Positions 6,310 through 13,022 of a stretch of DNA of 20,182 nt are shown here, in pieces; within the stretch, counting starts at the first letter, position 1, and each line of letters opens with the position of its first letter. This DNA comes from Bacteroidales bacterium UBA1197 (GTDB lineage Bacteria; Bacteroidota; Bacteroidia; Bacteroidales; UBA932), in assembly GCA_002309995.1 (NCBI GenBank), contig DBYB01000067.1, forward strand, positions 5,141 through 25,322, read 5' to 3'. Made by a program: the position numbers and the translations under genes. The notes beneath the pieces were generated by a model that was given only the letters and a program-made list of their open reading frames with translations, had not been told where the DNA came from and did no database searches.

Positions 6310-7578
6310 TTAACGTCTCGGTAGAAGTGCAGCGCGGAGCTCTGAGACGCTGTGAACTATGCGGTTGCCGGCGAGTTCTTCCACTGACCTATAGCCCCAG
6401 CTGACGGCGATGGAGCCGATGCCGCCGTTGGAGGCCGTGCGCATATCGGTGGGAGAATCTCCCACCAGAATGGCGTCGGAACGTGATACCTCGGCGGCGT
6501 TCAAAACCTCTTCCACAATCTCCGGAGAAGGTTTGAGCGGGTAGCCCGGCCGGTTGCCGAGGATGGCCACAAAGTTTACCGAGGGGAAGAACTCCCGGAT
6601 CAGTCGCTCCGTACCTTCCTGGAACTTGTTGGAGGTCACCGCCATCCGCACTCCGGCGGCGGAGAGGTCGGCCAGAAGGTCCTGCATCCCAGGGTAGGGG
6701 CGTGTGTGTACGTCGATATGGGCAGAATAGTATTCCTTGAACTCGGCCAGAGCGGCGTCGATATAAGCGTCGTCGGCCTGCAATTCCTGCGGCAAGGCCT
6801 GCGTTATCAGATTCCGCACTCCGTGCCCCACCATCCGTCGGTACTCGGCCACCGTATGCGGCGGCAGGCCCTGCAGCGTCAGGGCGTGGTTAACGGCGTC
6901 GCCCAAATCCTCAAGCGTGTCGATGAGCGTTCCATCTAAGTCCCATAGAATGAGTTTCTTAGGTTGGAACAACAGACGATAAGCATCAGCCTTTTTCTCC
7001 AACGGCAGCGGATAGGCGCGGGAGGTGGAGGGCATCCGCCAGAAGCGGAGGGGGCGGGATTCCCGGTCGGAGCCGGGAATGACGGGGTCGGCATCAGGAA
7101 TGACGGGGTCGGCATCAGGAATGACGACATCAATATACCCTCCCACCGGCGGCACTTCGCATCCTAGCCAGGCGGCGGCAAGCTCCGTCGCCTTATGCCC
7201 AGTCGTGACCAATGTATGGCAAGCGGGGATGCGGGCCAGCAGCGCGGCAATGTCGGTGGGCGTGACCACCTCCAGGAAGGCGTCGGAGGCGTTGTCCTTC
7301 AGCCGCCGGACTTCGCAGGCGGTGTCGTAGAAGGCCAGTCCCTCGAGGGCGCAGAACTCCCGGATCAGCGTCTCGTCGAAGCGCTTTTCGCCGGTCACGC
7401 AGAAATGGTTCTTGTCGCCGAAGAAGATAAACCCCATAATCCGCCAGAAGTCGTTGATCCAATTGGGATAGTAGAACGGCATACACCAGCGGTGCGGCTG
7501 GGGCGGGAAACTGCCCAGAAACAGGATGCGCGCACCTGTCGGCAGGAACGGCTCGAAGGGGTGGGACTCGATTTTCAT
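6310..7578 (-). CDS. uracil-DNA-glycosylase-like domain fused to HAD phosphatase (phosphoglycolate phosphatase-like)
   Basis: A 422-residue protein with two domains. Residues 1 to about 204 resemble Bacteroidota uracil-DNA glycosylase family proteins: LFLGSFPP near 19-26, FYYPNWINDFWR near 35-46, FFGDKNHF, a DTACEVRRLKDNASD segment, HTLVTTGHKA and RMPSTSRAYPLPLEKKADAY near the end. Residues about 207-422 are a HAD hydrolase: DLDGT (213-217, nucleophile Asp213), TSN (315-317), KPSPE (Lys349) and GDSPTD (373-378), closest in pattern to Gph, which removes 2-phosphoglycolate, including that released from damaged 3' DNA ends. Homologues of the two halves are usually separate genes. Within the glycosylase part, residues about 152-176 are an in-frame insertion of repeat sequence. 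Its -7 promoter box is only 5 nt from the start codon. Confidence 0.8.
   Translation of the reverse strand: MKIESHPFEPFLPTGARILFLGSFPPQPHRWCMPFYYPNWINDFWRIMGFIFFGDKNHFCVTGEKRFDETLIREFCALEGLAFYDTACEVRRLKDNASDAFLEVVTPTDIAALLARIPACHTLVTTGHKATELAAAWLGCEVPPVGGYIDVVIPDADPVIPDADPVIPGSDRESRPLRFWRMPSTSRAYPLPLEKKADAYRLLFQPKKLILWDLDGTLIDTLEDLGDAVNHALTLQGLPPHTVAEYRRMVGHGVRNLITQALPQELQADDAYIDAALAEFKEYYSAHIDVHTRPYPGMQDLLADLSAAGVRMAVTSNKFQEGTERLIREFFPSVNFVAILGNRPGYPLKPSPEIVEEVLNAAEVSRSDAILVGDSPTDMRTASNGGIGSIAVSWGYRSVEELAGNRIVHSVSELRAALLPRR
7059..7080. repeat. ATTCCCGG...CCGGGAAT palindrome inside the glycosylase domain
   Basis: ATTCCCGG (7059-7066) and CCGGGAAT (7073-7080) form a perfect 8-bp stem with a 6-nt loop. 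It resembles the short ATTCCC-GGGAAT palindromes dispersed in some bacterial genomes (for example the Neisseria dRS3 type). Here it is read in frame on the - strand as part of VIPGSDRESRP. Confidence 0.6.
7081..7122. repeat. two perfect 21-bp tandem repeats in coding sequence
   Basis: The unit starting GACGGGGTCGG and ending CAGGAAT occurs at 7081-7101 and, identically, at 7102-7122. Read on the - strand it encodes VIPDADP twice. The unit length is a multiple of three, so gain or loss of copies keeps the gene in frame. It directly abuts the ATTCCC palindrome. Confidence 0.9.
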
Positions 7579-7582
7579 TGCT

Positions 7583-7614
7583 CAAAGATAGCAAAAAGTG
7601 CTTGCTGATTCAAG
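7583..7614 (-). promoter_or_regulatory. promoter of the glycosylase/HAD fusion gene
   Basis: On the - strand, TATCTTTG (7590 to 7583) and CTTG (7614 to 7611) are 20 bp apart, a close match to the Bacteroidota consensus. The ATG begins at 7578, only 4 nt after the box, so the transcript would begin at or next to the start codon. Confidence 0.6.
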
Positions 7615-7631
7615 CTTTTTGATTATGTTTG
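7601..7631 (+). promoter_or_regulatory. promoter of the RAYT transposase gene
   Basis: CTTG at 7601-7604 and TATGTTTG at 7624-7631 are spaced by 19 bp. The -33 region interleaves with that of the divergent promoter on the other strand, so the two promoters may compete. The predicted leader before the transposase start is about 90-100 nt. Confidence 0.5.
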
Positions 7632-7682
7632 CGGTAGCACACTGCTTCGGTCTGATTCGCGGTGTGATGATGATAGATTGAA

Positions 7683-7700
7683 GGACCGGTTCGCCGGTTC
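7683..7700 (+). promoter_or_regulatory. GC-rich hairpin in the transposase leader
   Basis: GGACCGG (7683-7689), loop TTCG (7690-7693) and CCGGTTC (7694-7700) can form a 7-bp stem with one G-T pair. It lies upstream of the AGAAGGAG Shine-Dalgarno-like run (7711-7718). It shares the GGACCGG core with the REP right arms, so it might be a decayed REP, a leader control element, or coincidence. Confidence 0.35.
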
Positions 7701-7735
7701 CCGTTTGAGGAGAAGGAGTTCATAATGAAAAAAGT

Positions 7736-8635
7736 ATGGCGTATTTGCTTGTGACCACCAGGCATCTGGAGGACCGTCTGCTGTTTCGGGACATCCAGGA
7801 TTTTATTGTCGGGATGAATTATGTGGCTGTGCAGGCCTTCAAGTGCGGAGTTTTCGTGCTTGCTTTCGTGCTGATGTCCAACCACTTGCACTTCGTGTTG
7901 CTATGCAGCAGAGAAAAGGCGGAAGCATTTATCGACGGCTTGAAGACGGCATATTCCCGCTATTACTGGAATAAGTATGGGAGCCACGAACACCTGAGAC
8001 GGCTGAAAGTTGATTATAAGGTGCTGGAAGGAGATGAAGCGCTGGAGTGGGCAATCGCCTATGTCCATATGAATCCCGTTGCTGCCAATATCTGCGTCAG
8101 CCCGTTCGATTATCTCTGGGGGACGGGAAACTGTTTCTTCCGGACTTCGAGGGGTGGTGGCAATGATGCTCGTGACGGTATTGGACGGAAGAAGGGCGTC
8201 TCGCTGGGCGCGATGTCTGCCCGTCAGAGGCTGAGGATTCTCCACAGTCGGGCAGACCTGCCTGGAGAATGGATGGTTGATGAATACGGTGTTGTGATGC
8301 CGGAGTCGTATGTGCGGAAAGACCGGGTGGAGGCGGCCTACCGCACACCGCGCCGTATGCAGTTCTTTCTGCAGAACTCTTCCAAGGCAAAGCAGCGTAT
8401 GGGCGGAGCAGAGGATGCAAATGTGCCTGCCTTCCGAGACCAGGTGATTCTTGCGGCGCTACCGGATATATGTCAATCTCTGTTCAGGAAGCGCTCGATG
8501 AGTGAATTGACGGAAGAACAGATTGTCGAGTTGCTGCGTCAATTGAGGTTTCGCTTCTCCGCCGGGCCGAACCAGCTGGCCAGGGTAACTGGGCTGAGTT
8601 ACGACGAGGCCGCAAAGTATTTGGACAGGGCGTGA
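7736..8635 (+). CDS. REP-associated tyrosine transposase (RAYT, Y1_Tnp / IS200-like)
   Basis: RAYTs are single-copy relatives of IS200/IS605 transposases that nick and join REP hairpins as single strands. The HUH motif is SNHLHFVL (His50, His52), and AYVHMNPVAANI holds the likely catalytic tyrosine (Tyr109) in the position of the YIxxNPV motif of E. coli RAYT. Both are intact. The protein is 299 residues, longer than the E. coli form (about 165), with a C-terminal basic extension and a final helical segment (from about EEQIVELLRQL) that may bind DNA. A REP hairpin begins 10 bp after the stop codon. The start is uncertain: the good ribosome site (7711-7718) serves an ATG at 7725 whose frame closes after nine codons, whereas the domain frame starts at 7736. 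Confidence 0.85.
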   Translation: MAYLLVTTRHLEDRLLFRDIQDFIVGMNYVAVQAFKCGVFVLAFVLMSNHLHFVLLCSREKAEAFIDGLKTAYSRYYWNKYGSHEHLRRLKVDYKVLEGDEALEWAIAYVHMNPVAANICVSPFDYLWGTGNCFFRTSRGGGNDARDGIGRKKGVSLGAMSARQRLRILHSRADLPGEWMVDEYGVVMPESYVRKDRVEAAYRTPRRMQFFLQNSSKAKQRMGGAEDANVPAFRDQVILAALPDICQSLFRKRSMSELTEEQIVELLRQLRFRFSAGPNQLARVTGLSYDEAAKYLDRA

Positions 8636-8645
8636 ACTGTGCCGG

Positions 8646-8684
8646 GTGCTACCTCCGGTCCATCTGCTGGACCGGAAGTAGCAC
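8646..8684 (+). repeat. REP-like palindrome, copy 3 (complete)
   Basis: GTGCTACCTCCGGTCCA (8646-8662) and TGGACCGGAAGTAGCAC (8668-8684) form a 17-bp stem with a single C-A mismatch and a TCTGC loop. The mismatch position is the same as in copy 1, so the element is slightly asymmetric and oriented. It lies directly downstream of the RAYT gene and could also act as its terminator. Confidence 0.85.
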
Positions 8685-8733
8685 TTGGCAGGAGGGTGGT
8701 TGGAAGAAATGGAAACGGAACCGGCAAAGGCGG

Positions 8734-9303
8734 TTAGGCGCTGAGGTGCTCAATCAAAATTTTGACTCCGATGGCGATGAGGATGAGGCCGCCGAGGAGA
8801 TCGGGGCGGATTTTGCGATTGACGACGTCGCCGAACTTGATGCCAGCGGAGAAGCCAACCAAACTCAGCACGAACGATACCAGACCGATGATAATCAGCG
8901 GCAGGAGAAGGCTTGAGATAGTCTCGTAGCCGGTGCAGGCGTAGGTGACGCCGATTGCCATTGCGTCGATGCTGGTGGCGATTGCGAGGAGTATCTGAGT
9001 CTTGAGGCTGCGAGGATTGACGGAGGCCTCGTCTTCCTGTTTGAACGCATCAACTATCATCTTGACGCCAATCAGCGCTAGCATTCCAAAAGCCACCCAG
9101 TGGTCCACGGCCTCGATATAGGAACTGAACCAGGTGGTCAGCGCCCAGCCGGCCAGCGGCATCAGCGCCTGGAAGAGCCCGAACAGAAACGCAAGGCGCA
9201 GCATCAGGCGCCAGTCGAAGCGGCGCACCACAACCCCGCTCACCGTGGAAACGGCAAAGCAGTCCATCGCCAGAGCGAGTGCAATAAGGAAATGGTTCAT
9301 CAT
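8734..9303 (-). CDS. mntP: MntP-type manganese efflux pump
   Basis: A 189-residue inner-membrane protein with about six hydrophobic segments in two similar halves. The repeated signature acidic motifs are visible: LALAMDCFAVS near residues 9-19 in the first helix and IATSIDAMAIGVTYA near 108-122. Family members export Mn2+ and protect against manganese toxicity. It is the last gene of the - strand operon, starting 6 bp after the GH31 gene. No yybP-ykoY-type leader can fit in that gap, so manganese-responsive control, if any, would act elsewhere. Confidence 0.88.
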   Translation of the reverse strand: MMNHFLIALALAMDCFAVSTVSGVVVRRFDWRLMLRLAFLFGLFQALMPLAGWALTTWFSSYIEAVDHWVAFGMLALIGVKMIVDAFKQEDEASVNPRSLKTQILLAIATSIDAMAIGVTYACTGYETISSLLLPLIIIGLVSFVLSLVGFSAGIKFGDVVNRKIRPDLLGGLILIAIGVKILIEHLSA

Positions 9304-9309
9304 AAAGCA

Positions 9310-11676
9310 CTACCATTCGAACGTTACCCGCAAGCCGGAGCGAACGTCCATTTCGATGCCGTCAACGGTGAGGGAATGGCCGCTGGAAGCCACGCGGCAG
9401 CCGTTGAACGGAACTCCGTTGAGCAGTACCCTGCAAGGCTGCTCCGTAATCCCCTCGAGCTCAAAGTATAACGACCGCGAGGCAGGCATGCCGGCATAAT
9501 CTCCATCGGGAGCGAAAATGGTTACGGAAAGGCTCTTGCCGGAAGATACTTTCTCTATACGGGTGAACGCGCAGGCGTCCTGATAATCCTTGGCGACTCC
9601 GTCGTCTTCGTAGAGATTAAACACGGATTTGCCCTTCCCGGGGATGACCAGCAGGCCCAGCGTATCGGCGGGCGCCTGAAGGTTCTCAATGCTCTTCCCG
9701 GCAACGGGGATGATGCTTCCGGCCTTCACGAACCAGGGATTCTGGTCCAGCGAGTACCTGAGGTTCTTGACGCTGCCCCCTTTGTGCAGGGTGTGCTGGG
9801 CCATATCCCACCAGTCGCTCCCGCCGGGGAACCAGATAACGCGAGAACTCTTGCCATCAGAACCCATCGGCTCGCAGACGGCCGTGGCAAGTATCCTGTC
9901 GCCGAAGAGGTACTCCTCGTTGTAGGAATACGCCTCGGCCTTCTCGGGATAGAAATAATAGAGCGGACGGCAGATGCTTACGCCCGTATCGTATGCCTCG
10001 CGGGCGAACGTATATGTATACGGCGAAAGCGTATATCTGAGCCGTATCGCCTCCAGCAAATAAGGATAGACATCCGGGTAAGCCCAGATCTTCCGTTCCA
10101 GATTGGCCCTGTGCGTGGCGTGGGTCTTGAAGATCGGAGTGAACACACCGAACTGCATCCAGCGCGTGTACATCTCCGGCTCGGTGTTGCGCTCGCGGCC
10201 CTTCAACTGCATATGCCCGCCGATGTCGTGCCCCCAGTAGCCGTAGCCCACGTTGGACGCGGTGGCCGTAAAGTAGGGGAGGAACTTGAGAACGCTCCAC
10301 TCATCATAGGTGTCGCCGGAGAAGCCGAGCTGATAGCGGTGGCTACCGAGGCCGCCCCAGCGGTGGTAGATAACCGGCCGCTCGGTGCCGTTGAGCTCCT
10401 TGTCTCGGAAGAAGGTGTGGTTGAGCCAGAAGGTGTTGCTGAGGCCTTTGGTGTAGCGCGACTCAAGCCACTGCTGCCAGTCCAGCCACCAGAAATCGAC
10501 CCCCTGCTTTTCCAGCGGGCGGATGACGCTGTTGAAATAGGCGTCCGCCCATTCTTTCTGGCACATACGGAAGGGGACGGAAGCCCTGTATCCTTCCTGC
10601 CCGACGGGCTTTTCGTTGCCCGCGTAGAGCCAGCCGTCTTTCCCGAACACATAATCCTTCGGACCGTCGTAATCGTCCGTGCGCGAAAGGTAATCCTTCA
10701 GGAACGTCTCATAGCACTCATCGTGAGGGCGGATTCCTGATGCGGGATGGAGGTTGAGGGCCGTCTTGAATCCAAGGCCGTGGAGGTCGTGCAGAAAGCC
10801 CACGGGGTCGGGGAACAGTTCCCGGTTCCAGGAATAACCCGTCCAGCCGTGGCGCTGGCCGAAGTGGTCCTTGCCGAGGCGATTGTCGAGTTCCTTGTAG
10901 GTGTAATGCCAGTCCATATCCACCACCATCACATCCATCGGAATACCGCGGGAACGCATCTCCCTCCCCAGGTCGAGCAGTTCCTGATCGGTGTATATCC
11001 AGTAGCGGCTCCACCAGTATCCGAGCGTGTATCTCGGGGGGAGGGGAATGCGGCCCGCGACCTTCACGAAGTCGCCAAGGGCCCCGGTATAATCGTGCCC
11101 GTAGGCAAAGATGTACCAGTCGATCCTGTCGCCAGCGGGCCTTTCCTGCACCCATCCGTCGTCTCCCAGGAGGTGGCGGGAGGATTCATCGACGATGGCC
11201 CAGCCGTCTTTCGAGATGATGCCGTCCTCGAGTTCGCTCGCCTTGAAGGACACCTGCTCGAAGCCGCGGCAGCCGTCCAGAGTGCGGGTGGTACCCTTGA
11301 GGTTGCCGGATGCGTCCATTCCCGGGTGCCAGGAGCCCTTCCCGAAGCGCACCGACAGATTGCCGGCGTCGAAACGTCCGCCCTTGTAGGTAAGCGTGAG
11401 CTTATCGGTCTTGATGGTGAGGCAGCCGTTGCGGACCTCCTGCCGGAAGGCGGGGACGGGCAGACGGCGGTTGACGATGGCGAGCGACGCACGGTCTTCG
11501 AAAACGCCGTCGTCGCTCCATTCCATCCTGATAAGTCTGTCTGTGAGCACGGTGAAGCGTGCGTTACCATAGACGACCGTTGCTTCCGGATCGGCCGCCG
11601 GATTGTTCTGCGCGGACGCAAAAAGACACAGCAGCGCCAGAGACGCTGCCGTGAGTACTCGTTTAAGGGTATTCAT
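9310..11676 (-). CDS. secreted GH31-family glycoside hydrolase
   Basis: A 788-residue protein with a Sec signal peptide (MNTLKRVLTA then a hydrophobic stretch, predicted cleavage after FASA, about residue 22), so it acts in the periplasm or at the surface. An N-terminal beta-sandwich (about 30-200) precedes the GH31 (beta/alpha)8 barrel (about 205-540). MDVMVVDMDWHYTYKELD lies near 247-264. DFWWLDWQQW (about 394-403) holds the likely nucleophile Asp399, and FSGDTYDEW (about 452-460) the likely acid/base Asp455. The rest forms C-terminal beta domains. GH31 enzymes cleave alpha-glycosidic bonds (alpha-glucosidase, alpha-xylosidase, alpha-galactosidase and others); the WLDWQ variant does not let me pick a substrate. 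It is the fifth operon gene, 6 bp after the dehydrogenase. Confidence 0.88.
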   Translation of the reverse strand: MNTLKRVLTAASLALLCLFASAQNNPAADPEATVVYGNARFTVLTDRLIRMEWSDDGVFEDRASLAIVNRRLPVPAFRQEVRNGCLTIKTDKLTLTYKGGRFDAGNLSVRFGKGSWHPGMDASGNLKGTTRTLDGCRGFEQVSFKASELEDGIISKDGWAIVDESSRHLLGDDGWVQERPAGDRIDWYIFAYGHDYTGALGDFVKVAGRIPLPPRYTLGYWWSRYWIYTDQELLDLGREMRSRGIPMDVMVVDMDWHYTYKELDNRLGKDHFGQRHGWTGYSWNRELFPDPVGFLHDLHGLGFKTALNLHPASGIRPHDECYETFLKDYLSRTDDYDGPKDYVFGKDGWLYAGNEKPVGQEGYRASVPFRMCQKEWADAYFNSVIRPLEKQGVDFWWLDWQQWLESRYTKGLSNTFWLNHTFFRDKELNGTERPVIYHRWGGLGSHRYQLGFSGDTYDEWSVLKFLPYFTATASNVGYGYWGHDIGGHMQLKGRERNTEPEMYTRWMQFGVFTPIFKTHATHRANLERKIWAYPDVYPYLLEAIRLRYTLSPYTYTFAREAYDTGVSICRPLYYFYPEKAEAYSYNEEYLFGDRILATAVCEPMGSDGKSSRVIWFPGGSDWWDMAQHTLHKGGSVKNLRYSLDQNPWFVKAGSIIPVAGKSIENLQAPADTLGLLVIPGKGKSVFNLYEDDGVAKDYQDACAFTRIEKVSSGKSLSVTIFAPDGDYAGMPASRSLYFELEGITEQPCRVLLNGVPFNGCRVASSGHSLTVDGIEMDVRSGLRVTFEW

Positions 11677-11682
11677 ATCAGA

Positions 11683-13020
11683 TTATATTTCCCAGATTCC
11701 TCCTTTACCGAACAGATATTCCCTGGCGGCGGGCAGAAGTCCGCAGCGGAGCAGGATGTCTGCGCTTGTGAACCGGCTCCTCATATAGGGAATGCCGTCG
11801 AAAGTCTCCCTGAGCCTCTCCTTGCTGATGCCGATCATCTCGGGCTCATAAGGAGCGCCGACGGCAGTAAGGTGCGCCTTTACCTCGGCGAAGGAGAAAA
11901 TCTGCTCGGCGATTGCCTTCTTGAGCTCGGGCCAGGCGGCCTGCAGCGCGCGGATCTGAGCGGCGATTTCCTTCTTGCTGCAGTACTTGCCGCGGCTCTC
12001 GGTGAGGGCCCTTGCCGCGTGCGCCGGCTTGGCCGCGAAGATGCGGTGTATGTCGTTCTCCATCTCTTCCAGGGTCGGCCAGGCCTCGGCGCACTTGTCG
12101 GCGTCGAGCCCCTCGATATCCTGATTCAAAAGGAACTCCAGGCATGCGGTGGATACCAGGGTGCCGATGCCGACCTTGAAGCCGTGCGATACATGCTTGC
12201 CGTTCATACAGAGCCCGTCCATATCCCAGTAGTGGCTGAACTGGTGCTCCATTCCGGAAGCGGGGCGGCTCGACTGCAGCGCCTGCATTGCGAATCCGCT
12301 CATTATCAGGCCTTCGGAGAGTTTCTCGGTGGCGTCGATGTCGCCGGCCGCAATCTTGGCCGATTCAGCCAGCATCTCCTTGAGTCCGTCCTGTACCAGT
12401 CCGAAGGAGAAGGGGTCTATTTTCTCAGAACCCACTGCGTCGGAGAGCATCCAGTCGGCGCCGGCGGGCACCTTGGCAATCATATCGGCATAACCCGAGG
12501 CCGACATTCCCTTGGGCGCGGCGGCCGCGAAGACGGGGTCGAGTATCATTCCCAGGGGAGCGGGGCAGTCGAAGGTCTGCTTGTTGCCTTCAAAGGTAAC
12601 AGATGCGCCGTATGCGGTGTAGCCGTCCATCGATGCCGCCGTGCCCACTATCATATATTTCCTTCCGAGATGATGCGAGGCGAGTTTGGTGAGGTCGTTG
12701 ATAACGCCGGAGCCAACCGCAACGGCGATGGCCTCGGTGGAGCGGAGCCGCTTCTCGAGGTCCTCGAGGAAAGACCATTCGGCATACAGGTCAGGCTCGT
12801 TGAAGATGAATGCGCTCTCGTCGCAGAGGCCTTCCTCCCTCAGGAGGGCATCGACCTGCTCTCCGGCCACCTTCCAGGTGTTGTTGTCGGCCACGACTAT
12901 GGCTTTCTTGCCGGGAAACAGGAACTTGAACATCTCAGGGGTGCGCTTTACGGCCCCTTTACCCATAAAAAGACTCCTCGTGTCGCGGGTCTTCTCAAGT
13001 GCGCGTGCGATCTTGTCCAT
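11683..13020 (-). CDS. sn-glycerol-1-phosphate dehydrogenase-like protein (AraM/EgsA family)
   Basis: A 445-residue member of the iron-alcohol-dehydrogenase-like superfamily. Visible features are the NAD(P)-binding AVGSGVINDLTKLASH (about 101-116), IVGTAASMDGYTAYGAS (about 124-140), SGYADMIAK (about 175-183, metal-ligand Asp179), ASGMEHQFSHYWDM (about 254-267, His259/His263) and HVSHGFKVGIGT (about 276-287). These are typical of glycerol-1-phosphate dehydrogenases, which reduce dihydroxyacetone phosphate to sn-glycerol-1-phosphate. In archaea this starts ether-lipid synthesis; B. subtilis AraM, encoded in an arabinose operon, has the same activity. The active-site residues look intact. It starts 2 bp after the upstream M49-like gene. 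A related polyol-phosphate substrate is possible. Confidence 0.8.
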   Translation of the reverse strand: MDKIARALEKTRDTRSLFMGKGAVKRTPEMFKFLFPGKKAIVVADNNTWKVAGEQVDALLREEGLCDESAFIFNEPDLYAEWSFLEDLEKRLRSTEAIAVAVGSGVINDLTKLASHHLGRKYMIVGTAASMDGYTAYGASVTFEGNKQTFDCPAPLGMILDPVFAAAAPKGMSASGYADMIAKVPAGADWMLSDAVGSEKIDPFSFGLVQDGLKEMLAESAKIAAGDIDATEKLSEGLIMSGFAMQALQSSRPASGMEHQFSHYWDMDGLCMNGKHVSHGFKVGIGTLVSTACLEFLLNQDIEGLDADKCAEAWPTLEEMENDIHRIFAAKPAHAARALTESRGKYCSKKEIAAQIRALQAAWPELKKAIAEQIFSFAEVKAHLTAVGAPYEPEMIGISKERLRETFDGIPYMRSRFTSADILLRCGLLPAAREYLFGKGGIWEI

Positions 13021-13022
13021 AG

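Noticed and set aside
8719..8735. AACCG...CGGTT inverted repeat near the end of mntP as a terminator
   Set aside because: Only a 5-bp stem, overlapping the stop codon, with no T-run; too weak to call.
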